Shown here piece by piece: positions 57,204 through 64,000 of a DNA stretch of 64,000 nucleotides. The stretch lies in NCBI GenBank assembly GCA_903928915.1, contig CAIYSL010000098.1, positions 161,179 through 225,178 on the forward strand, read 5' to 3'. Both the position numbers and the translations under genes were made by a program. The first letter of the stretch is position 1, and the number at the start of each line of letters is the position of its first letter. Under the pieces are notes generated by a model that saw only the letters and a program-made list of their open reading frames with translations, made no database searches and was not told the origin of the DNA. The stretch comes from an uncultured Syntrophobacterales bacterium (lineage in GTDB: Bacteria > Desulfobacterota > Syntrophia > Syntrophales > UBA5619).

Positions 57204-58718
57204 TCATGGTACGCTCAGCCGCTCCCGATCACGGTACCGCCGCCACATCTGTTTTGCCACCGGCGTCAGCATCAAGAGCCCTGCGGCAATCAGCAGCGTC
57301 GCCGAAATCGGCCGGTCGAAGAAGGTCAGGAAACTGCCGCCGGAGCCGATCAGCGACTGCTGGAGGGTCTTCTCCAGCATCGGCCCCAGGATCATCGCCA
57401 GGATGAACGGCGCAGCCGGGAAGGCGAACTTGCGCAGAACATATCCCACGACCCCGAAAAACAGCATCATCCCCACGTCCCATGCCGAGTTGTTCACGCT
57501 GTAGGCCCCGATGATGCAGACCGCCACCACGATCGCCGCCAGGTACCGGTAGGGCACCCGCAGCACCCGCACCCAGAAGCCGATCAACGGAAGGTTGAGC
57601 CCCAGGAGCATGACGTTGCCGATGTACATCGAGGCGATCACCCCCCAGAAGATGTCCGGATGCTCCGTGAGGAGCAGGGGGCCCGGCCGGACGCCGTGCA
57701 TCATCAGCGCGACGAAGATCATGGCGATCGACGCATTCCCGGGGATCCCCAGGGTCAACAGCGGGATGAACGAGGAGGTGGAGGCCGCGTTGTTGGCCGA
57801 CTCGGGGGCGGCCACCCCCTCGATCGCCCCGTGACCGAACTCCTCGGGGTGCTTCGCGAGACGCTTCTCCACGGCGTAGGCGGCAAAGGAGCTGATGATC
57901 GCCCCGCCGCCGGGCAGCACCCCGATGAAGAACCCGAGGAGCGATCCCCGGAGCACCGAACCCCAGGCCTTCCGCCAGTCGTCAGCGGTGGGGAGCAGCC
58001 CCTTCAGCGCCGTCTTGAAGATCTCCCGCTGCTCTACTTCCTCCAGGTTGCAGAGGATCTCGGCCAGGCCGAACATGCCCATGGCCATCACCACGAAATC
58101 GACCCCGTCCGTCAGCCGGTCGAACCCCAGCGTGAACCGGTGCGTTCCATCGACCGGGTCGAGGCCGACGGTCCCGAACAGGAGACCGAGGGAGGCCATC
58201 ATCAGCCCCTTCAGGATCGATTCCTCGGCGAGGTAGATCGCCATCATCAGGCCGAGAAAGACCAGACAGAAATACTCGGGCGGACCGAACTTCAACGCGA
58301 AGGAGGCCAGGGTCGGGGCCATGAAGGAGATGCCCAGCACGGCGAGCGACCCGGCGATGAACGACCCGATGGCCGACATCCCCAGGGCCGCGCCGGCCCT
58401 CCCCTTCCGGGCCAGCTTGTACCCGTCCAGGCAGGTGACTACCGAAGCGGCCTCCCCGGGGATGTTCAGGAGGATCGACGTGGTGGAGCCGCCGTACATG
58501 GCGCCGCAGAAGATCCCGGCAAGCATGATGACCGCGGAGACCGGCTGCATCTTCAGGGTCACGGGCAGCAGCAGCGCGATCGTCGCCGGAGGCCCGAGAC
58601 CGGGCAGGACGCCGATCGCCGTTCCCAAAAGCGCGCCGATCGCACAGTAGAAAAGGTTCGACCAGGTAACGGCCACGGCGAACCCGCCGGCCATATTTTC
58701 GAATAACCCCATACCCAC
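57204..58718 (-). CDS. tctA: Tripartite tricarboxylate transporter, large permease TctA
   Basis: This 504-aa protein has about twelve membrane segments and the TctA hallmarks: GVLPGLGPPATIALLLPVTL, AGIFCGAMYGGSTTSILLNI (the GSTTSIL substrate loop) and the internally repeated GVLPGGGAIISSFAAY. It forms the sodium-driven uptake channel with TctB for substrates delivered by the TctC protein. It is last in the operon, 3 nt after tctB. TTT systems import citrate, tartrate, terephthalate and other carboxylates, so the family alone does not name the substrate. Confidence 0.94.
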   Translation of the reverse strand: MGMGLFENMAGGFAVAVTWSNLFYCAIGALLGTAIGVLPGLGPPATIALLLPVTLKMQPVSAVIMLAGIFCGAMYGGSTTSILLNIPGEAASVVTCLDGYKLARKGRAGAALGMSAIGSFIAGSLAVLGISFMAPTLASFALKFGPPEYFCLVFLGLMMAIYLAEESILKGLMMASLGLLFGTVGLDPVDGTHRFTLGFDRLTDGVDFVVMAMGMFGLAEILCNLEEVEQREIFKTALKGLLPTADDWRKAWGSVLRGSLLGFFIGVLPGGGAIISSFAAYAVEKRLAKHPEEFGHGAIEGVAAPESANNAASTSSFIPLLTLGIPGNASIAMIFVALMMHGVRPGPLLLTEHPDIFWGVIASMYIGNVMLLGLNLPLIGFWVRVLRVPYRYLAAIVVAVCIIGAYSVNNSAWDVGMMLFFGVVGYVLRKFAFPAAPFILAMILGPMLEKTLQQSLIGSGGSFLTFFDRPISATLLIAAGLLMLTPVAKQMWRRYRDRERLSVP

Positions 58719-58721
58719 CCC

Positions 58722-59168
58722 TTACAAGAAGGTCAACAGCCCCGGAGGCAGTGTGACTCCCAGCAGCCGCGAGAACAGCAGATAGCTGGTCAGTGCCAGC
58801 CCCAGACTGACCGGGACCAGCACCCGCGGCTTCGTGTCCAGCACGTGCAGGACCACGGCGGAAAGGACGGTGGTGGTCAGGACGTATCCCACCGTGTCGA
58901 GCGTCGCCACGTACAGGATGAGCGTCACGATGACGACGGCCGGCCCCCTGATCTTGCCGAAGGGCTGGCTCTCACCGGCCTGTCCCCGCCAGGCCTGCAC
59001 GAGGAACAGGGCGGAGAGCGCCACCAGGATGACCCCGTCGATGAACGGGAAGAAGCCGGGTTTCGGCTCCGTCGGCACCCCCACCGTCAGCTTGACGGCG
59101 CCGATCACGAAGGCGATCCCGATTGCCGCAAAACAGAGCCCTACCGCCATTTCCCCGGGTTTGCGCAT
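58722..59168 (-). CDS. tctB: Tripartite tricarboxylate transporter, small permease TctB
   Basis: This 148-aa protein has four hydrophobic segments (VGLCFAAIGIAFVIGAVKL, GVILVALSALFLVQAW, VVIVTLILYVATLDTVGYVL, VLVPVSLGLALTSYLLF), the normal TctB topology. LTVGVPTEPKPGFFPFIDGV is the family loop. It lies between tctC (146 nt away, with a stem-loop between) and tctA (3 nt away). Confidence 0.9.
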   Translation of the reverse strand: MRKPGEMAVGLCFAAIGIAFVIGAVKLTVGVPTEPKPGFFPFIDGVILVALSALFLVQAWRGQAGESQPFGKIRGPAVVIVTLILYVATLDTVGYVLTTTVLSAVVLHVLDTKPRVLVPVSLGLALTSYLLFSRLLGVTLPPGLLTFL

Positions 59169-59234
59169 ACTGCATCCTCACTGCACAGCCCGAAAAACGG
59201 ATCCCGGAAGCGCGCAATTGAGATCATTCGCGGC

Positions 59235-59270
59235 ATCCTGTCCCCGCCGCGAAGCGAAGAGGAACAGGAT
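59235..59270 (-). other. Intercistronic stem-loop between tctC and tctB
   Basis: ATCCTGT (59235-59241) pairs with ACAGGAT (59264-59270), extended by flanking C/G pairs. A stem-loop behind the binding-protein gene can protect that part of the message and raise tctC output over the permeases. No T tract, so it is not a classic terminator. Confidence 0.45.
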
Positions 59271-59314
59271 CGAAGAATGTCCAGCGCGCCGAGGGATCAC
59301 GATTTTCGGACATC

Positions 59315-60292
59315 TCACTTCTTCAGGGCCTTGCCCAGCTCCTTCTGCAGCTCGTACTCCTCCCGCCAGGCCTTGCCGAACTCGTCGGGCCCCAGATAGT
59401 AGACCTCGTCGCCGAACTGCTTGATCATCGTCACGACCGTCTTATCCTCGGTCATCTTCTTGAAGGCTTGAGCCAGCTTGTCGACGATCGGGCGGGGGGT
59501 TCCCTTGGGGGCCAGGACGGCCCGCCACATCAGGTTGATCACGTTCACCCCCTCCTCCTTGGCGGTGGGGGTATCGGGCAGTTTTTCCTCGCGCTTGTTG
59601 TCCAGAACGGCCAGGGCGTTGAGCTTGCCCGACTTGATGTGCGGCAGGAGCGCCGTGACCAGCCCGCCGGTAACATCGGCATGTCCGCCCAGGACCGCCA
59701 GCAGCGCGGGACCGCCGCCGTCATAGGGAACGTTCTTCGTCTTGATGCCGGTCTGCTTGCCGATCATCTTCCAGGGCAGGTCGGCCTGACCCCAGGGCCC
59801 CGTGTTGGCGAAGATCAGCTTGTCGGGATTGGCCTTCGCCCAGGCCAGCATCTCCTTGAACGTCTTGTACGGCGCCCCCGCGCGGGCGGCGATGATGGTG
59901 GGGCTGTAGTTGATCCGGCAGACGGCCATCAGGTCGTCCGGCCCCTTCGACCGGCCCTCGACGGCGGGATAGGTGGTGCTCCACCCCATGCCGCCGAACA
60001 GCAGGGTGTAGCCGTCCGGTGCGGCCTTGGCCACCATCTCGGAGCCGATCGCTCCGCCCCCGCCGGGCTTGAGCTGAACGATGATCGGCTGACCCAGGTA
60101 CTGCGCCGCCACGCTGGTCACCGCCCGGGCAGTCAGATCGTGGGACCCGCCCGCCCCCACCGGGATGATCAGGGTCACGGGTTTGGTGGGGAACTCTTCC
60201 GCAGCCGCGGCCGCGGATACCCCCAGGCCGACCGACGCCAGGGCCACACACAGGCCGACCACGATCTTCGTCAAAAGATTACGCATGCCCAT
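59315..60292 (-). CDS. tctC: Tripartite tricarboxylate transporter substrate-binding protein TctC
   Basis: This 325-aa periplasmic binding protein has a signal peptide (VVGLCVALASVGLGVSAAAA) and the TctC/Bug pattern: EFPTKPVTLIIPVGAGGSHD, NALAVL and the closing loop PDEFGKAWREEY. The start is the ATG after AGGAGG with a 5-nt gap. It delivers the solute to TctAB. Bug proteins bind many carboxylates, so ligand identity needs binding data. Confidence 0.92.
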   Translation of the reverse strand: MGMRNLLTKIVVGLCVALASVGLGVSAAAAAEEFPTKPVTLIIPVGAGGSHDLTARAVTSVAAQYLGQPIIVQLKPGGGGAIGSEMVAKAAPDGYTLLFGGMGWSTTYPAVEGRSKGPDDLMAVCRINYSPTIIAARAGAPYKTFKEMLAWAKANPDKLIFANTGPWGQADLPWKMIGKQTGIKTKNVPYDGGGPALLAVLGGHADVTGGLVTALLPHIKSGKLNALAVLDNKREEKLPDTPTAKEEGVNVINLMWRAVLAPKGTPRPIVDKLAQAFKKMTEDKTVVTMIKQFGDEVYYLGPDEFGKAWREEYELQKELGKALKK

Positions 60293-60333
60293 ATTTTCCT
60301 CCTTTGCTGAAGCGATCGCTGACAATCGTTGCC

Positions 60334-61701
60334 CTACACCGCGCCCTTCGCCGCGTTCAGGAACCGCCGCTGATAGGAGACCACCTGATTCGTGCTGGTG
60401 AACCGCGCGAGATACTCGGGCTCCGCGGTGATCACCACCCGGTCGATCATGTCCACGAACTCGTCCTCGGTGAGCATCGAATCGATCGCCGGATACATGG
60501 TCTCACCCTCCATGCTGCAGATGATCAGCCGCGTGTCGGGCAGGTTGCAGTTCCTCAGCACCCGCAGGTTATGACGGACCGCGTCGAGGCCGTCGTCGCC
60601 TTCGAGCCCCTCTTCGACCTGCCGGTACGTGACGATCCGCTCGCCCATCTTCTTCACGTCGAACAGGTCCATGTCGGCCGCACTCGGCGGGAGATAATCC
60701 TTCTCGACGAAGAATTTCCTGAGGTCGGCGAGGACCTTCTTGTCGTCGGACAGTCGGTACATATCCAGGTACTGCCTGATGGCTGCGCTCTGAATCTGCC
60801 GGTGCCGGATGAAGCTGTTGATGAAATACGGCTTCGCCTGCAGGGCCAGGGCCGTCTGGAAGGGCTCGAACATCAGCGTGAAATTGATCCGGAAGCCGTG
60901 CTCGCGCAGCTTCAGCGCGAGGTTGTGGCCGTGCACCATGTCCGCCGTCCGGCCGTCATCGAAGCGCCGTTTGAACAGCTTGTCGCCTTCCAGGAGCTCG
61001 CCCATGTTCTGCATGTTGACCGGCCCGGTATGCGGCACTTTGATCACCACGCGGTACGGGGAGAGCATCTCCCGGAATTTCTCCGCCTCCTCGAGGCACT
61101 TCTGGACGTCGTCGAAGGGGTTGTTCAGCTCGACGCTGATGTCGGCGCCGGGGCCGAGGATCCTGCCGATCTCCCCCATCACCTCGTCGCGCGTCTTGAA
61201 CTTGGCGCCCACGTTCGCCTTCGGGTTGTTGATGAACAGGTCGTAGATGATGCCCGGGTTGCAGGTCAGATTGACGATCAGGTTGCTGATCGCCCCCACC
61301 TCGTAGGGGTTGGCGCTGTCGGCGGAGAACAGCAGATTCGTCGGCCGCTTCTGCCCGTTCTCGTCGTACCCGATGTCGCGCACCAGATCCACCCGGAGCA
61401 GTCCGTCCCGTTCGAGGACGTATTCGATCCGGAAGCCCTGCGGCGTCTCGTTCGCCGGCACCTTGAAATAATCGATCACCTCCCGGAAATTCTTGGTCAC
61501 CCCGATCGCCTTCGTGACGTATCTCAGGTCGTCATACAGCGCCAGCGTGATCGGCAGGTCGAGCACGCGCTTCACGTATTTCTCCTCAGGGGTGACGAGC
61601 GTTGCGCCTTCCCCCTTCGTATCGGACAGCAGCGCTCCCAGCGAGGTCCGCACCCCTTCGTCCAACAGTTGTTCCCTTCCCTGATTCGGCGTTACCTTCA
61701 T
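60334..61701 (-). CDS. Transaldolase-like TIM-barrel protein
   Basis: This 455-aa protein looks like a divergent transaldolase/fructose-6-phosphate-aldolase relative. NLTCNPGIIYDLF, ISVELNNPFDDVQKCLEEAE, YRVVIKVPHTGPVN (the Schiff-base lysine position of transaldolases, K in VIKVP) and FRINFTLMFEPFQTALALQA follow the order of a transaldolase barrel. It is twice the usual length, with an N-terminal extension (about 1-90) and a C-terminal helical part. Start at GAGGTGGAGAAA-ATG. Its neighbours suggest aldol cleavage of a sugar- or keto-acid. The assignment is by pattern only. Confidence 0.6.
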   Translation of the reverse strand: MKVTPNQGREQLLDEGVRTSLGALLSDTKGEGATLVTPEEKYVKRVLDLPITLALYDDLRYVTKAIGVTKNFREVIDYFKVPANETPQGFRIEYVLERDGLLRVDLVRDIGYDENGQKRPTNLLFSADSANPYEVGAISNLIVNLTCNPGIIYDLFINNPKANVGAKFKTRDEVMGEIGRILGPGADISVELNNPFDDVQKCLEEAEKFREMLSPYRVVIKVPHTGPVNMQNMGELLEGDKLFKRRFDDGRTADMVHGHNLALKLREHGFRINFTLMFEPFQTALALQAKPYFINSFIRHRQIQSAAIRQYLDMYRLSDDKKVLADLRKFFVEKDYLPPSAADMDLFDVKKMGERIVTYRQVEEGLEGDDGLDAVRHNLRVLRNCNLPDTRLIICSMEGETMYPAIDSMLTEDEFVDMIDRVVITAEPEYLARFTSTNQVVSYQRRFLNAAKGAV

Positions 61702-61783
61702 TTTCTCCACCTCGTTCGTTCCTGATTTTCCCATCCGCAGCGCAGCAACGGACCCTTGTGCGGGAACCGTTCGCCCGTGCACA

Positions 61784-62791
61784 TCATTTCCTCTTCAGCC
61801 CCTCCCACCGCGCAAGCGACAGCACCTCCGGATTGGCCACGTTTTCGGGGATGAACCCGTCGAGCAGGTCGACCACCCGCTGGGCCCCGGAAACGGCCAT
61901 CCGCGTCACGCACTCCTCGGTCAGCGCCGCCGTATGGGGAGTGAGTATCACATTCGGCAGGGAAAGCAACCCATTTTCCGGCGGGATCGGCTCCTGCGCG
62001 AAGACGTCGAGCCCCGCGCCGGCGATGACCCCCTCTTGAAGCGCGCCCACCAAGTCCGCCTCGTCGATGACCCCGCCCCGCGACGTGTTGATGATGAAGG
62101 CCGTCTTCTTCATCGCGGCGAAGAACCGGCGGTCGAACATCCCCTTGGTTTCGGCCGTCAGCGGGATGTGGAGCGAGATGACGTCGGCCTTCCGGGCGAG
62201 CTCGTCCAGGTCGACGAAGGTCACCCACTCCTTGTACTCGGCCTTCTGGGCGTCCGTCAGCAGGGCGTCGAAGGCCAGCACCTTCATGGCGAAGATCGTC
62301 CGGCAGGCCCGGGCGATCTCCGAGCCGATCCGCCCGAACCCCACGACGCCGATCGTCTTTTCGCGCAGATCCTGCGGGAGGTTCTTGTACCGGATCGCGA
62401 AATTGCCCTTGCGCACCTCCGAGTCCATGCGGAACAGCTGCTTGAACAGCGCCAGGATCAGCGAGAGGCCGTGCTCGGCCACCGAGGTGGTGTTGACCCC
62501 GATGCTGGAGGTCACGATGATCCCCTGCGCGGTCGCGGCGGGGATGTCGACGTTGTCGACCCCGGCGCCGGTGCGGGAGATCATCATCAACTCGTTCGGG
62601 TAGGCCAGGAGTTCCCGGGTGACCTTGATCCCGGTCCGCAGGACGATCGCCCGCGCCTCCTTCATCAGCGGCCCGACGATCTCGGGCTTCGGGGCGCTGG
62701 CCGTGATCAGCCGGAGACCCCGCGCTTCCAGGACAGCAACCGCCTCGGCCTCGATCGGCTGGGGCAACAGTACCGTCATCTCATTCGCCAT
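61784..62791 (-). CDS. D-2-hydroxyacid dehydrogenase (phosphoglycerate-dehydrogenase-like)
   Basis: This 335-aa NAD-dependent enzyme has IGVVGFGRIGSEIARACR (Rossmann loop), ISRTGAGVDNVDIPAA, HIPLTAETKGMFDRRFF, then NTSRGGVIDEADLVGAL with the active-site arginine, an aspartate/glutamate in the following strand and the histidine in ILTPHTAAL. It lacks the ACT domain of serine-biosynthetic SerA. In this operon it likely oxidises or reduces a 2-hydroxy/2-keto acid in catabolism. It starts 11 nt after the SDR stop. Confidence 0.9.
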   Translation of the reverse strand: MANEMTVLLPQPIEAEAVAVLEARGLRLITASAPKPEIVGPLMKEARAIVLRTGIKVTRELLAYPNELMMISRTGAGVDNVDIPAATAQGIIVTSSIGVNTTSVAEHGLSLILALFKQLFRMDSEVRKGNFAIRYKNLPQDLREKTIGVVGFGRIGSEIARACRTIFAMKVLAFDALLTDAQKAEYKEWVTFVDLDELARKADVISLHIPLTAETKGMFDRRFFAAMKKTAFIINTSRGGVIDEADLVGALQEGVIAGAGLDVFAQEPIPPENGLLSLPNVILTPHTAALTEECVTRMAVSGAQRVVDLLDGFIPENVANPEVLSLARWEGLKRK

Positions 62792-62802
62792 GCTCAATCC
62801 TT

Positions 62803-63576
62803 TCAGCGCAGATACCTGCCGCCGCAGACATCCAGCGTGATCCCGGTGATGTAGCTCGCCTCGTCGGACAGGAGAAACACGATGGCCGCGGTGATCTCCT
62901 CGACCTTGCTCAGCCGCCGAAGCGGGATCTGGGAATAGACCTTCTGCTTCTCCTCCTCGCTCCGGGCGTCCCAGAGGCCCTGCATCCGTTCGCTGGTCAT
63001 GGCCACCGTGGGGGCGACGGCGTTGATCCGCACCCCCAGCGGGCCGAAGTCGTAGGCGAGCTGCCGGGTGATCCCTTCGACGCCCGCCTTGGCGGCCGAG
63101 TACTGCACCCCGGCGAGCGAGGCGCGCCAGTGGCCGGCCAGGGCGGAGATGTTGACGATCGCCCCCTTCCCCTGGCTGACCATCGTCGGGATCACCTGCT
63201 GGCAGCAGAGGAACGTCCCCTTCATGTTCACGTCCACCACCAGGTCCCAGTGTTTCTCCTCGACCTCCTCGAGCTTGTAGGGGGTGTTGAGGGAACCGCC
63301 GGCACAGTTGACGAGGCAGTCGATCCTCCCCCAGGCGTCCAGGACCTGCCGCACCCCGTTTTCGACCTCGGAGCGCTTCGTGATGTCCACCTTGATCCCG
63401 ATCACCTCGGCGCCGTTTTGCTTCTTGATCTCCTCCACGGCGCCCGCGATCGTCTGCTCGTTGATGTCCGCCACGACGACCTTCGCCCCTTCCCGAGCGC
63501 AGGCCTGGCCGATCGACAGCCCCATCCCCTGGCCGGCCCCGGTAACGATTGTCACTCTCCCCTTCAGCCTCTCCAT
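62803..63576 (-). CDS. Short-chain dehydrogenase/reductase (FabG-like)
   Basis: This 257-aa protein has the SDR cofactor loop TGAGQGMGLSIG, the NCAG motif (CLVNCAGGS), the catalytic serine in VNISALAGHW and YSAAKAG with the Y-X3-K pair. ITGITLDVCGG closes the fold. Cofactor preference is NAD-like from VVVADINEQ. It is the second gene of the operon and probably oxidises a hydroxyl of the imported substrate. AGGAACG lies before the ATG. Confidence 0.92.
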   Translation of the reverse strand: MERLKGRVTIVTGAGQGMGLSIGQACAREGAKVVVADINEQTIAGAVEEIKKQNGAEVIGIKVDITKRSEVENGVRQVLDAWGRIDCLVNCAGGSLNTPYKLEEVEEKHWDLVVDVNMKGTFLCCQQVIPTMVSQGKGAIVNISALAGHWRASLAGVQYSAAKAGVEGITRQLAYDFGPLGVRINAVAPTVAMTSERMQGLWDARSEEEKQKVYSQIPLRRLSKVEEITAAIVFLLSDEASYITGITLDVCGGRYLR

Positions 63577-63675
63577 TCGTTCCTCCCTGTGTATGACAAG
63601 GCCCCTCTCTTCTCTCCCCGGTGGATGAAGGACGGTGCGCACGCATTCACCCGACGGAGTGAGTACCGTCTCTCC

Positions 63676-63698
63676 CCCTCCCCCTCGGCGGGGGAGGG
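63676..63698. other. G/C-only hairpin between aldolase and SDR genes
   Basis: CCCTCCCCC (63676-63684) and GGGGGAGGG (63690-63698) are perfect 9-bp arms around TCGGC. It lies 14 nt past the end of the upstream aldolase gene. No T tract follows, so it may be an mRNA stabiliser or weak terminator within the operon. Confidence 0.5.
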
Positions 63699-63711
63699 AG
63701 GAGGCGGGGGG

Positions 63712-64000
63712 CTACTGCGCGAAGGCGCTCTCGGCGAGCGACGCCTTGAGCGCGGCGATCTGCTCCGCGGTGAGCGGCAGGAGCGGCCGGCGCGGAGCGC
63801 CGCCGCAGAACCCCGCCAAGTCCATCGCCGCCTTGACCCCGGCCACGCCGTACGAACCGGAGACCTTATGGTTCAGGCTGACCAGCGCGGCGTTCAATTT
63901 CTCGGCCTCGTCCTGCTTGCCCTCCCGAAAGAGCGTGTACAGTCTCGCGCAGGCGTCGGGGTACACGTTGGCCAGCGAAAGCACGCCGCCGGTCCCGCCC
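63712..64000 (-). CDS. Dihydrodipicolinate-synthase-family aldolase, C-terminal part (gene runs off window)
   Basis: Ninety-five C-terminal residues are visible (GGTGGVLSLANVYPDACARL to the end). GGVLSLANVYPD and KAAMDLAGFCGGAPRRPLLP are the closing strand and helical tail of the DapA/NanA/KDG-aldolase family (class I aldolases). The catalytic lysine and tyrosine lie outside the window. It is the first visible gene of the operon with the SDR, hydroxyacid dehydrogenase and TTT transporter, fitting cleavage of a keto-deoxy sugar acid, but DapA itself is not excluded. Confidence 0.85.
   Translation of the reverse strand, partial: GGTGGVLSLANVYPDACARLYTLFREGKQDEAEKLNAALVSLNHKVSGSYGVAGVKAAMDLAGFCGGAPRRPLLPLTAEQIAALKASLAESAFAQ

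Noticed and set aside
61784-63646. A 620-residue dehydrogenase
   Set aside because: The N-terminal half is a shadow of the SDR gene; the hydroxyacid dehydrogenase starts at 62791 with its own ribosome-binding site.
1-64000. tRNA genes, insertion sequences, prophage or attachment sites
   Set aside because: No T-loop/anticodon patterns, transposase or integrase genes, or flanking direct repeats were seen on either strand.

Overview
The window is a high-GC chromosomal segment with dense, mostly operonic coding and no rRNA, tRNA, CRISPR array, insertion sequence or prophage that I could see. The gene mix points to an anaerobic deltaproteobacterium in the broad sense (Desulfobacterota-like): a tungsten/molybdopterin aldehyde:ferredoxin oxidoreductase, [FeFe]-hydrogenase maturation genes, a selenocysteine-containing SelD, a tripartite tricarboxylate transporter and many response-regulator/PAS proteins. 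This is an inference from gene families; no marker gene fixes the taxon.

Layout. 1-4278 (+): end of an FAD/NAD(P)-ferredoxin oxidoreductase with an apparent frameshift, an AOR-family enzyme, a cysteine synthase and a membrane protein. 4334-14754 (-): flavodoxin-like reductase, nitroreductase, a J-domain/receiver fusion with a PAS-PAS-HD-GYP protein, a pcm / spermidine-synthase-like / dinB operon carrying an SOS-type palindrome, an HAD-like secreted protein and an MFS carrier. 14804-20323 (mostly -): small conserved proteins, a cytidylate-kinase-like protein, UspA, a response-regulator cluster and a WrbA-like quinone reductase; two near-identical palindromic elements lie here. 20854-22301 (+): a tandem pair of paralogous envelope proteins. 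22421-29571 (-): a lipase and a TetR-controlled RND efflux operon. 29715-32703: metallopeptidase, rmuC, an RRM protein, a small membrane protein and a candidate small RNA.

33039-39752 (+) is the most striking region: a DevBCA-type ABC exporter (the ATPase has a long unassigned C-terminal extension) tightly followed by an autoinducer-synthase/FeeM-like N-acyltransferase, a GNAT protein and an MFS exporter. I read it as a candidate system that makes and exports an N-acylated small molecule. 39843-45220 holds a cold-shock gene behind an intrinsic terminator, glpK, a cyclophilin, an alcohol dehydrogenase, an MFS protein and a Dabb protein. 45231-48093 contains selD with an in-frame UGA (Sec) and its SECIS-like hairpin, a PilZ protein and a LysR regulator. 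48103-51197 has thrC, a CBS protein and small proteins.

51310-55920 (+) is an aspA-hydF-TM1266-hydG operon behind a strong promoter and a leader that ends in an intrinsic terminator; hydE and hydrogenase structural genes are not in the window. 55965-57080 is a promoter, a structured leader and a receiver/degenerate-GGDEF protein. 57204-64000 (-) is a catabolic operon: dihydrodipicolinate-synthase-family aldolase, SDR dehydrogenase, 2-hydroxyacid dehydrogenase, transaldolase-like protein and the TctC/TctB/TctA uptake system, probably for an organic or sugar acid whose identity the sequence does not show.
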